Of a stretch of DNA of 8,737 nucleotides, positions 1 to 6,688 are shown one piece after another (position 1 is the stretch's first letter; every line of letters begins with the position of its first letter). The notes under the pieces are model-generated. The model worked only from the letters and a program-made list of their open reading frames with translations, was not told the origin of the DNA and did not search any database. Origin of the DNA: Pedobacter schmidteae (GTDB lineage: Bacteria > Bacteroidota > Bacteroidia > Sphingobacteriales > Sphingobacteriaceae). Made by a program: the position numbers and the translations under genes. The stretch lies in NCBI GenBank assembly GCA_945906015.1, contig CAMDQV010000070.1:1-8737 (forward strand). The letters are read 5' to 3'.

Positions 1-6
1 AAAAAG

Positions 7-58
7 GATCCAAAAAAATATAATGTTTTGGATCACAATAAAGCAAACAAGCTTTATT
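7..58 (+). promoter_or_regulatory. Two tandem hairpins in the leader of leuA
   Basis: Two perfect inverted repeats lie back to back before leuA. The first pairs GATCCAAAA (7-15) with TTTTGGATC (26-34): nine base pairs and a ten-base loop. The second pairs AATAAAGC (37-44) with GCTTTATT (51-58): eight base pairs and a six-base loop, ending 13 bases before the leuA start codon. Neither is followed by a clean T-run, so a classic terminator is not evident. They may be an intercistronic RNA structure, part of an attenuator, or the tail of an upstream gene's terminator. The DNA further upstream is outside the window, so no promoter or leader peptide can be assessed. Confidence 0.45.
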
Positions 59-71
59 TAAAATAAAAAAT

Positions 72-1580
72 ATGTTACACGACCCAAGCCGCATCTATAT
101 TTTTGACACCACCCTAAGGGATGGAGAACAGGTACCCGGATGTCAGCTATCAACAGTAGAGAAAATCGAAATTGGCAAGGCACTAGAAAATCTGGGCGTT
201 GATGTTATTGAAGCGGGATTCCCTATTTCAAGTCCCGGTGATTTTCAAAGTGTGCTGGAGCTTTCAAAAGCCGTGCGTGAACCTGTGATCTGTGCATTAA
301 CACGAGCTAATAAAGGCGATATTGATTGTGCTGCAGAAGCATTGAAATTTGCAAAAAGACCACGTATACATACTGGAATAGGTGCATCCGATAATCATAT
401 AAAATACAAGTTCAATAGTACCCGTGAAGCAATACTTGAACGCGCGGTTGATTCGGTAAAATATGCCAAGAGTTTTGTTGAAGATATTGAGTTCTATGCA
501 GAAGATGCAGGAAGAGCCGACAATGAATTTCTGGCAAAAATGGTGGAAGCGGTGATCGCAGCAGGTGCTACAGTTGTCAATATCCCTGATACTAATGGCT
601 ATTGCCTGCCCGAACAATACGGCGAAAAGATTCGTTTTCTGAAAGAAAATGTTAAAAATATCGATCAAGCTATTATTTCGGTGCATTGCCATAATGACCT
701 AGGCTTGGCTACTGCAAACAGTATTGCTGGCATTCAAAATGGCGCGCGTCAGGTTGAATGTACTATTAATGGTATAGGGGAGCGTGCAGGAAATACTGCA
801 TTAGAAGAAATTGTAATGATCCTTAAAACTCATCATAGCCTCAACTTTACTCACAAAGTAAACAGTAAGCATTTATATGAGTTGAGTGGAATGGTTAGCC
901 GAATGATGCGTATGCCAGTTCAACCCAATAAGGCAATCGTAGGTAAAAATGCATTTGCTCATAGTTCGGGAATTCATCAAGACGGTGTGTTAAAACATAG
1001 AGAAACCTATGAGATCATTAATCCTGAAGATGTTGGGATTGACCAGTCAGAAATTATATTAACTGCCAGAAGTGGCCGTCATGCGTTAAATCATCATCTG
1101 GAACGTCTGGGCTATACTATTGCCCGTATTGACCTGGATCAGGTTTACGAACGATTTCTTACACTGGCAGATGGCAAAAAAGAGATCAAAGATGATGATA
1201 TCCTGTTCCTGATGGGACATGAGACTGAGAATAATTATAAAAATGGTCTTGCCATCAAAGGTTTGAAGGTTGCATGTGGCGATCAGGCTAGTCCGACGGC
1301 CACCATAGTATTAAATTATAAAGGAAAAGATAACGAAGCAACGGCAACAGGAAACGGACCGGTTGATGCTACGATCAAAGCAATTGAAAAGATCATTGGC
1401 AAAAGCTTCAACATAAAAGAATTCAATATTCATGCAATCCATAGCGGAAGCGATGATGTCAGTAAGGTAGATATGCGCGTAACTGATAAAGGGAAATCAT
1501 ATAAAGGTTACGGTTTTAGCACCGACATCGTCAGAGCATCGGCAAATGCCTATCTGGATGCGCTGAATAAGTTTGTTTAG
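72..1580 (+). CDS. leuA: 2-isopropylmalate synthase
   Basis: Cytoplasmic enzyme that condenses acetyl-CoA with 2-oxoisovalerate to 2-isopropylmalate, the committed step of leucine synthesis. At 502 residues it is full length for the family. The N-terminal TIM-barrel (HMGL-like, about residues 7-275) carries DTTLRDGEQ at 12-20, HCHNDLG at 205-211 and GIGERAGN at 234-241. D17, H205, H207 and N241 fall where the metal ligands of the E. coli enzyme are, with a constant shift of three. H100 in IHTGIGAS matches the histidine typical of true isopropylmalate synthases. The linker motif HSSGIHQDGVLK follows at 297-308. The C-terminal part (about 370-502, ending in a KGYGFSTDIVRAS region) is the LeuA regulatory domain that senses leucine in homologues. 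The ATG at 72 follows an A-rich stretch and puts the catalytic motif at the usual distance from the N-terminus. It is the first gene of the cluster visible here; ilv genes could lie upstream but are not seen. Confidence 0.96.
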   Translation: MLHDPSRIYIFDTTLRDGEQVPGCQLSTVEKIEIGKALENLGVDVIEAGFPISSPGDFQSVLELSKAVREPVICALTRANKGDIDCAAEALKFAKRPRIHTGIGASDNHIKYKFNSTREAILERAVDSVKYAKSFVEDIEFYAEDAGRADNEFLAKMVEAVIAAGATVVNIPDTNGYCLPEQYGEKIRFLKENVKNIDQAIISVHCHNDLGLATANSIAGIQNGARQVECTINGIGERAGNTALEEIVMILKTHHSLNFTHKVNSKHLYELSGMVSRMMRMPVQPNKAIVGKNAFAHSSGIHQDGVLKHRETYEIINPEDVGIDQSEIILTARSGRHALNHHLERLGYTIARIDLDQVYERFLTLADGKKEIKDDDILFLMGHETENNYKNGLAIKGLKVACGDQASPTATIVLNYKGKDNEATATGNGPVDATIKAIEKIIGKSFNIKEFNIHAIHSGSDDVSKVDMRVTDKGKSYKGYGFSTDIVRASANAYLDALNKFV

Positions 1581-1586
1581 GATGTT

Positions 1587-1649
1587 ATAAGTTTTAAGTA
1601 ATAAGTTATAAGTTGTAAGTAATAAGTTTTAAGTAATACGTAATAAGTG
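1587..1649 (+). repeat. Nine-copy heptad tandem repeat (nTAAGTn) after leuA
   Basis: Nine consecutive 7-bp units fill 63 bases beginning six bases after the leuA stop codon. The units are ATAAGTT (four copies), TTAAGTA (two), GTAAGTA, ATACGTA and ATAAGTG, so the core TAAGT is kept in eight of nine. Shifted in phase, the same array reads AGTTnTA or AGTAATA, which resembles the array after cimA. Because seven is not a multiple of three, TAA appears in all three forward frames. The function is unknown. The variation between units suggests an old array. Confidence 0.9.
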
Positions 1650-1691
1650 AATTAAGGGTATTGGATTATAATTGGCAAAACCCATTAATAT

Positions 1692-1705
1692 CTAACTACT
1701 AACTA
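1692..1705 (+). repeat. Two-copy heptad (CTAACTA) before leuC
   Basis: Two exact tandem copies of CTAACTA lie 43 bases before the leuC start codon. Read on the other strand they give TAGTTAG, which resembles the AGTTAGC unit found after cimA, so this may be a short inverted counterpart of the array at 1587-1649. A weak 5-bp inverted repeat (AGTAC at 1706-1710, GTACT at 1717-1721) follows directly. With only two units the relationship is suggestive, not secure. Confidence 0.5.
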
Positions 1706-1748
1706 AGTACCGAGAAGTACTAAGATCTAAATACTAATAAAAAAAAAT

Positions 1749-3143
1749 ATGAGCAAAACATTGTTTGACAAGGTGTGGGATACTCACGTAGTTCGTAAGA
1801 TTGAAGGCGGACCGGACGTATTATTTATAGATAGACACCTCATCCACGAGGTTACAAGCCCTGTAGCATTCCTCGGACTAAAAAGCAGAGGAATAAAAGT
1901 TTTATACCCAAAGCGTACTTTCGCAACAGCCGACCATAATACTCCAACCATTAACCAGCATTTACCGGTTCAGGATCCACTTTCTGCGAACCAGTTAAAA
2001 GCTTTGGAATCAAATTCTAATGAATATGGTATCAGCTACTGGGGCTTAGGACATCAAAAAAATGGCATCGTTCATGTTGTTGGGCCAGAATACGGCATTA
2101 CACAGCCAGGGGCTACAATTGTTTGTGGTGATTCACATACATCAACCCATGGTGCTTTTGGTGCCATCGCTTTTGGTATTGGTACATCTGAAGTTGAAAT
2201 GGTACTTGCTACTCAATGTATCATGCAAGAGAAACCAAAGAAAATGAGGATAAATATCAATGGACAACTGGGAAAAGGTGTCACCCCTAAAGATGTAGCC
2301 TTATTTATCATATCTCAGCTTTCCACTTCAGGAGCAACCGGATATTTTGTGGAATATGCAGGTGAAATATTTGAAAATATGACGATGGAAGGTCGTATGA
2401 CTGTTTGTAATCTGAGTATAGAAATGGGTGCAAGAGGTGGGATGATTGCACCTGATCAAACAACCTTTGATTATGTAAAGGGCCGTGAATTTAGTCCGAA
2501 AGGCGAATCGTGGAATAAAGCCCTTGCTTATTACCAATCGTTAAAATCAGATTCAGATGCGATTTTCGATATTGAATACTCTTATGATGGTGCTTCTATT
2601 GAACCTATGATCACTTACGGAACCAATCCGGGAATGGGCATGGGAATTTCACATTCCATTCCAAACGCGAATGATGTGGAAGGTGGAGCCGCATCGTATG
2701 CTAAATCACTGAATTACATGGGTTTCAATGAAGGGGAATCCATGATGGGTAAGCCAGTAGATTATGTATTCATTGGAAGCTGCACTAATGGTCGTATTGA
2801 AGATTTTAGGGCTTTCACATCAATCGTGAAGGGCAAGAAAAAAGCAGACCATGTTACTGCATGGCTTGTACCAGGGTCTCATATTGTTGAAGCTCAAATT
2901 AAAGAGGAAGGATTACTCGATATTTTAAATGAAGCCGGATTTACCTTGCGTCAGCCTGGTTGTTCAGCATGCCTTGCCATGAATGATGATAAGATACCAG
3001 CTGGAAAATATGCTGTAAGTACATCAAACAGAAACTTTGAAGGCCGTCAGGGTCCGGGCTCAAGAACAATGCTTGCTAGTCCGCTGGTTGCTGCTGCTGC
3101 AGCCATTACCGGTGTTGTTACTGATCCAAGAACTCTTATTTAA
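1749..3143 (+). CDS. leuC: 3-isopropylmalate dehydratase large subunit
   Basis: Large, [4Fe-4S]-bearing subunit of isopropylmalate isomerase, which interconverts 2- and 3-isopropylmalate through a dehydrated intermediate. In citramalate-using organisms the same enzyme converts (R)-citramalate to 3-methylmalate. The 464 residues match the length of bacterial LeuC. Aconitase-family motifs are intact: CGDSHTSTHGAFG at 126-138, and the three cluster cysteines at C345 (in FIGSCTNGR), C405 and C408 (in QPGCSACLAMN). The C-terminal STSNRNFEGRQG motif (424-434) is also present. The ATG follows a run of A residues, as at the other starts here. The gap to leuA is 168 bases and full of heptad repeats; the gap to leuD is only 32 bases, consistent with co-expression of the two subunits. 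Confidence 0.97.
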   Translation: MSKTLFDKVWDTHVVRKIEGGPDVLFIDRHLIHEVTSPVAFLGLKSRGIKVLYPKRTFATADHNTPTINQHLPVQDPLSANQLKALESNSNEYGISYWGLGHQKNGIVHVVGPEYGITQPGATIVCGDSHTSTHGAFGAIAFGIGTSEVEMVLATQCIMQEKPKKMRININGQLGKGVTPKDVALFIISQLSTSGATGYFVEYAGEIFENMTMEGRMTVCNLSIEMGARGGMIAPDQTTFDYVKGREFSPKGESWNKALAYYQSLKSDSDAIFDIEYSYDGASIEPMITYGTNPGMGMGISHSIPNANDVEGGAASYAKSLNYMGFNEGESMMGKPVDYVFIGSCTNGRIEDFRAFTSIVKGKKKADHVTAWLVPGSHIVEAQIKEEGLLDILNEAGFTLRQPGCSACLAMNDDKIPAGKYAVSTSNRNFEGRQGPGSRTMLASPLVAAAAAITGVVTDPRTLI

Positions 3144-3175
3144 TAACAAGCGATCATTCGCAAAAAGAAAATAAA

Positions 3176-3772
3176 ATGGCTTACGATAAATTCAATATAT
3201 TAAAAAGTACCGCAGTTCCTCTTGCAATTGAGAATGTTGATACTGATCAAATCATACCAGCACGCTTTTTAAAAGCTACTGAACGTGTGGGATTTGGGGA
3301 TAATCTATTCCGCGACTGGAGGTATAATCCAGACCATACACCCAAATCAGATTTCGTACTTAATAACTCATTGTACAGTGGGAAAATTCTTGTCGGTGGC
3401 AAGAATTTTGGTTCTGGATCATCAAGAGAGCACGCAGCATGGGCTGTATATGACTATGGTTTTAGATGTGTAGTATCAAGTTTTTTCGCCGATATCTTTA
3501 AAAATAACTGTCTGAACATTGGAGTTTTACCTGTTCAGGTAAGTGCGGATTTTGCAGAAAAAATCTTTCGTGCAATTGAAGCCGATCCTAAAACTGAGAT
3601 TGAAGTTAATCTTCCAGAACAGCATATCTGTATACTATCCACAGGCCAAAAAGAAACATTTGACATAAGCTCTTACAAAAAAGATAATATGGTCAATGGC
3701 TTTGATGATATAGATTACCTACAAAACATTAAAACTGAAATAGAAGAATTTGCTTCACAACTTCCTTTATAA
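3176..3772 (+). CDS. leuD: 3-isopropylmalate dehydratase small subunit
   Basis: Swivel-domain partner of LeuC; both subunits are needed for isomerase activity. The 198 residues agree with the roughly 200 of the long-form bacterial LeuD. Visible family motifs are NVDTDQIIPARFL (20-32), which begins the substrate-facing region, and GGKNFGSGSSREHAAWA (74-90), the flexible substrate-recognition loop. The start codon ATG follows an A-rich stretch 32 bases after leuC. The stop codon lies 16 bases before the chosen start of cimA, so leuC, leuD and cimA form the tightest part of the cluster. LeuCD probably serves two substrates here, isopropylmalate from LeuA and citramalate from CimA; that dual role is inference from the gene order and the known breadth of the enzyme. 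Confidence 0.97.
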   Translation: MAYDKFNILKSTAVPLAIENVDTDQIIPARFLKATERVGFGDNLFRDWRYNPDHTPKSDFVLNNSLYSGKILVGGKNFGSGSSREHAAWAVYDYGFRCVVSSFFADIFKNNCLNIGVLPVQVSADFAEKIFRAIEADPKTEIEVNLPEQHICILSTGQKETFDISSYKKDNMVNGFDDIDYLQNIKTEIEEFASQLPL

Positions 3773-3788
3773 TATTAAGAATATCCAA

Positions 3789-5306
3789 ATGGAAAAAAGG
3801 AAATTAGAAATAATGGATACTACACTCCGCGATGGTGAACAAACATCTGGGGTATCCTTTTCTATATCAGAAAAACTAACCATCACTCAACTGCTGATTG
3901 AAGAACTCAAAGTTGACAGGGTTGAGATTGCCTCGGCAAGGGTTTCAGACGGAGAATATGCATCTGTTAAAACTATTATGGACTGGGCCAACTTACATGG
4001 CTATACAAACAGAATAGAAGTGCTTTCATTTGTTGACCAGGGAGTATCTGTTGAATGGATGGCTAATGCTGGAGTTAAAGTTCAGAATTTATTAACTAAA
4101 GGTTCTTTAAACCATCTCAAACACCAGCTCAAAAAAACTCCTGAACAACATTTTTCAGAAATTAAGGATATCATACAATTGGCACAAAGCCATGGCATTT
4201 CAAGCAATGTATACCTTGAAGACTGGAGTAATGGCATGCGCAATTCACCGGAGTATGTGTATCAATATCTTGATTTTTTATCTACACAGCCCGTAAAAAG
4301 AATATTGTTGCCTGATACCTTGGGAGTATTGACTCCTCATGAAACTTATAAATACATTTCTGAGATAAAATCACGCTATCCAGGTATCCATTTTGATTTT
4401 CATGCTCATAATGATTACGACCTGGCAAATGCAAACATTTTAGAAGCGATCAGAGCAGGTGCCGACGGATTGCATTTAACGGTAAACGGCATGGGCGAAA
4501 GAGCAGGGAATGCCTCTATTGCAAGTGCGGTAGCTACCATTAACGATTTTATGCCTGAAGTAGAGATTAATATCAATGAAGAAGCCATCTACACGGTGAG
4601 TAAACTGGTTGAGACTTTTTCTGGTATCCGAATCCCGTCAAACAAGCCAATTGTTGGAGAGAATGTATTTACTCAAACAGCAGGCATTCATGCCGATGGG
4701 GATAGTAAAAATAACTTGTATTTCAATGACCTACTGCCAGAGAGGTTTGGCAGAAGGCGCACCTATGCCCTTGGTAAAACATCAGGAAAGGCTAATATTG
4801 AAAAAAACCTTCAGGAACTAGGGCTTAAGCTCAGTGATGAGGATCTAAAAAAGGTAACTCAGCGTGTTATTGAGCTGGGAGACATGAAAGAGACTGTAAC
4901 GAAAGAAGATCTGCCATATATCATTTCTGATGTATTGAATAGCACGTCAACTGTCGACAAAGTTGTGGTAGAATCGTATGTATTAACTCATTCAAAAGGA
5001 TTAAGGCCTTCTGCAACAATTTCAGTTAGAATTGACGGTGAACTTTTTGAGGAGAATGCTCAGGGCGACGGACAGTTTGATGCATTTATGAAAGCACTTT
5101 CTAAAGTATATGCTAAAAAACAGTTATCCCTGCCAAAATTAATTGATTATACGGTTAGAATTGCACCAGGAAGTAATTCAGATGCACTATGCGAAACAAT
5201 TATTACCTGGGAAACCCCAAATAAGAAATTTATAACTAGAGGCTTGGATTCAGATCAAACTGTTTGTGCGATAAAATCGACACAGAAAATGCTTAATATT
5301 ATTTAA
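3789..5306 (+). CDS. cimA: Probable (R)-citramalate synthase, Leptospira type
   Basis: Member of the LeuA/HMGL-like family, 505 residues from the chosen ATG. Predicted reaction: acetyl-CoA plus pyruvate to (R)-citramalate, the first step of the threonine-independent isoleucine route. Catalytic motifs are intact: DTTLRDGEQ (10-18), HAHNDY (205-210) and GMGERAGN (234-241). From memory it aligns almost without gaps to Leptospira interrogans CimA through ASARVS, LLTKGSL, NVYLEDWSNG, LPDTLGVL, FTQTAG.HADGD and LPERFGR. The hydrophobic pyruvate-pocket residues of that enzyme (Leu81, Leu104, Tyr144) correspond to L79, L102 and Y142 here, and LeuA's histidine (H100 in this window's LeuA) is replaced by L102. 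The C-terminal regulatory domain (about 385-505) keeps L451, Y454 and I458 at positions linked to isoleucine binding. An in-frame TTG at 3750 would add 13 residues and overlap leuD, so the ATG at 3789 is preferred. Alternatives are a second isopropylmalate synthase or a relative with another 2-oxo acid substrate; databases often name such proteins only by the regulatory domain. Confidence 0.85.
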   Translation: MEKRKLEIMDTTLRDGEQTSGVSFSISEKLTITQLLIEELKVDRVEIASARVSDGEYASVKTIMDWANLHGYTNRIEVLSFVDQGVSVEWMANAGVKVQNLLTKGSLNHLKHQLKKTPEQHFSEIKDIIQLAQSHGISSNVYLEDWSNGMRNSPEYVYQYLDFLSTQPVKRILLPDTLGVLTPHETYKYISEIKSRYPGIHFDFHAHNDYDLANANILEAIRAGADGLHLTVNGMGERAGNASIASAVATINDFMPEVEININEEAIYTVSKLVETFSGIRIPSNKPIVGENVFTQTAGIHADGDSKNNLYFNDLLPERFGRRRTYALGKTSGKANIEKNLQELGLKLSDEDLKKVTQRVIELGDMKETVTKEDLPYIISDVLNSTSTVDKVVVESYVLTHSKGLRPSATISVRIDGELFEENAQGDGQFDAFMKALSKVYAKKQLSLPKLIDYTVRIAPGSNSDALCETIITWETPNKKFITRGLDSDQTVCAIKSTQKMLNII

Positions 5307-5310
5307 AAAT

Positions 5311-5338
5311 AGTTGTCAGTTAGCTGTTGTCAGTTATC
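5311..5338 (+). repeat. Four-copy heptad repeat (AGTTrTC-like) after cimA
   Basis: Four 7-bp units start four bases after the cimA stop codon: AGTTGTC, AGTTAGC, TGTTGTC and AGTTATC. They also form two imperfect 14-bp units differing at two positions. The last unit extended by two bases (5332-5340, AGTTATCAG) is the reverse complement of CTGATAACT; the array before leuB contains CTGATAACA (5541-5549), which matches at eight of nine positions. This is therefore plausibly the inverted partner of that array, about 180 bases away. Confidence 0.75.
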
Positions 5339-5377
5339 AGACAAACGACTACTGAAAACAGATTTAGAATATTGAAA

Positions 5378-5412
5378 AAGGATCAAGGAGTAAGGATCAA
5401 AGAGTAAGGAAA
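5378..5412 (+). repeat. Heptad repeat (AAGGAnT-like) in the cimA-leuB gap
   Basis: Five successive 7-bp units share an AAGGA-type beginning: AAGGATC (twice), AAGGAGT, AAAGAGT and the degenerate AAGGAAA. The first four also form two 14-bp units differing at a single base (5378-5391 and 5392-5405). The motif differs from the AGTTnTm heptads on either side of it, yet the period is the same seven bases. No reading frame or hairpin is evident in it. The function is unknown. Confidence 0.7.
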
Positions 5413-5519
5413 AAAATAGGAGTAAACTATAAAATTTGATTAAGAATTTAACCAAAAACAACCAAATTTAAAGAATAACATCTTTTTAAAAAGAATTCTA
5501 GATGTCGCATAACCTACAA

Positions 5520-5575
5520 CAGATAACAGATAACAGATAACTGATAACAGATAACAGATAACAGATAACAGATAA
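5520..5575 (+). repeat. Eight-copy heptad tandem repeat (CAGATAA) just before leuB
   Basis: Eight tandem 7-bp units: seven exact CAGATAA and one CTGATAA (5541-5547), followed by a degenerate ninth, CTTATAA (5576-5582), reaching to four bases before the leuB ATG. Near-identity of the units points to recent expansion or continuing copy-number change by slippage, unlike the more diverged array after leuA. TAA occurs every seven bases and so in all three forward frames, while the reverse strand is free of stops through the array. Being next to the leuB start, a change in copy number would alter the leuB leader. An effect on expression is a possibility only. Confidence 0.93.
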
Positions 5576-5586
5576 CTTATAAAAAA

Positions 5587-6645
5587 ATGAAACTAAATAT
5601 CGCCCTTTTAGCAGGAGATGGAATTGGTCCTGAAGTAATTGATCAGGCTGTTAAAGTATGTAATGCCATTGCTGTAAAATTTAGTCATGAAATTAACTGG
5701 ACTTCTGCATTAACAGGGGCCTGTGCCATAGATGCTTGTGGCGAGCCCTATCCTGACTCAACACATGAAGTTTGTATGGCGGCTGATGCAATTCTATTTG
5801 GAGCTATTGGAGATCCTAAATACGATAATGATCCAAAAGCACCGGTTCGCCCGGAGCAGGGTCTTCTAAAAATGCGCAAAAAACTGAGATTATTTGCAAA
5901 TGTTCGCCCTACTTTTACTTTTCCTTCCTTGATAGATAACTCTCCATTAAAAAGAGAACGTATTGAAGGAACTGATTTAATTATCCTGCGTGAATTGACA
6001 GGAGGTATTTATTTTGGCGAACGCGGAAGGAAAGACAATGGAAATACTGCTTTTGATACCTGTACCTATACACGCGATGAAATAACCCGTTTAGCAAAAT
6101 TAGGTTTCGAGATGGCAATGAACAGAAGTAAAAGACTTTGCTGTGTAGATAAAGCCAATGTTCTTGAAAGTTCACGTTTATGGCGGGAAACAGTCCAAGA
6201 CATGGAAAAAGATTATCCTGAAGTGACCGTTAGCTACGAATTTGTGGATGCTGTAGCCATGCGACTTGTTCAATGGCCAAGCACCTATGATGTAATGATC
6301 ACTGAAAATCTGTTTGGAGATATCTTAACGGATGAGGCTTCAGTTATTTCAGGCTCAATGGGATTAATGCCTTCTGCATCGATCGGGCTTCACACCTCCT
6401 TATTTGAGCCAATACACGGTTCTTACCCTCAAGCTGCAGGTAAAGACATTGCCAATCCTTTGGCAACTGTTCTTTCGGCAGCCATGATGTTTGAAGATGC
6501 TTTTGGATTAAAAGAAGAAGCCGAACTTATTCGCGAAGTAGTAAACAAATCTTTAGCTGAAGGTATTGTTACAGAAGATATTGCCGGAAAGAACAAAGCT
6601 TATAAAACCACTGAGGTTGGCAACTGGCTGGCAAAAAATATTTAA
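5587..6645 (+). CDS. leuB: 3-isopropylmalate dehydrogenase
   Basis: NAD-dependent oxidative decarboxylase that turns 3-isopropylmalate into 2-oxoisocaproate, the direct precursor of leucine; on 3-methylmalate from the citramalate route the product would be 2-oxobutyrate. The 352 residues fit the family. Visible sites are AGDGIGPEV (9-17), the substrate arginines R97, R101 and R107 in the MRKKLRLFANVRP segment, R135 with Y142 in RELTGGIYFGERG, K189 in VDKANV, and the metal-binding aspartates D221, D245 and D249 (ENLFGDILTDEAS). The cofactor loop EPIHGS (274-279) and D287-I288 in GKDIANP are typical of NAD, not NADP, use. The ATG follows a run of A and the CAGATAA array. The 280-base gap to cimA is long for an operon, so a separate promoter in the gap is possible; no convincing one was found. 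Confidence 0.97.
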   Translation: MKLNIALLAGDGIGPEVIDQAVKVCNAIAVKFSHEINWTSALTGACAIDACGEPYPDSTHEVCMAADAILFGAIGDPKYDNDPKAPVRPEQGLLKMRKKLRLFANVRPTFTFPSLIDNSPLKRERIEGTDLIILRELTGGIYFGERGRKDNGNTAFDTCTYTRDEITRLAKLGFEMAMNRSKRLCCVDKANVLESSRLWRETVQDMEKDYPEVTVSYEFVDAVAMRLVQWPSTYDVMITENLFGDILTDEASVISGSMGLMPSASIGLHTSLFEPIHGSYPQAAGKDIANPLATVLSAAMMFEDAFGLKEEAELIREVVNKSLAEGIVTEDIAGKNKAYKTTEVGNWLAKNI

Positions 6646-6649
6646 ATCA

Positions 6650-6688
6650 TTAAGGCTGGCAAAAGTTTAAAAGCTCTGTCAGCCTTAA
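6650..6688. terminator. Hairpin between the converging leuB and ABC ATPase genes
   Basis: TTAAGGCTG (6650-6658) pairs perfectly with CAGCCTTAA (6680-6688). The stem extends inward by one G-U, one C-G and one A-U pair to twelve pairs, leaving a 15-base loop. It begins four bases after the leuB stop codon, and its other arm covers the minus-strand ATPase stop codon (6685-6687). The position between convergent genes suggests a terminator used from both sides. The plus strand lacks a good T-run after the stem; on the minus strand a T-rich stretch follows at about 6643-6634. Structure is clear; terminator activity is inferred. Confidence 0.65.

Noticed and set aside
297..692. An open frame of 131 codons on the minus strand inside leuA
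   Set aside because: It lies wholly within a well-conserved gene, and its cysteine-, phenylalanine- and isoleucine-rich product resembles a chance antisense translation.
1667..1672. TATAAT between leuA and leuC as a promoter -10 box
   Set aside because: The primary sigma factor of this group prefers TAnnTTTG, no paired upstream element was seen, and TATAAT is expected by chance in DNA this AT-rich.
3750..3788. A TTG at 3750 as the start of the citramalate synthase gene, adding 13 residues
   Set aside because: It overlaps the end of leuD by 23 bases and adds residues not expected in the family. The ATG at 3789 gives MEKRKLEIMDTTLRDGEQ, with the catalytic motif at the usual distance from the N-terminus.
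3789..5306. The CimA-like gene as a simple duplicate of leuA
   Set aside because: Similarity to the leuA of this window is largely limited to catalytic motifs, and the substrate-pocket segments (LLTKGSL, NVYLEDWSNG) are of citramalate synthase type.
5422..5436. TATAAAATTTG in the cimA-leuB gap as a promoter for leuB
   Set aside because: The spacing between TA and TTTG does not fit TAnnTTTG and no -33 element was recognised; a leuB promoter in this gap remains possible but unsupported.
5478..5505. ACATCT (5478-5483) and AGATGT (5500-5505) as a hairpin or operator
   Set aside because: Only six pairs with an unpaired 16-base interior made of small AT-rich palindromes; too weak to list as a feature.
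5520..5575. CRISPR array
   Set aside because: The units are 7 bp in direct tandem without spacers and there are no cas genes; this is a simple tandem repeat.
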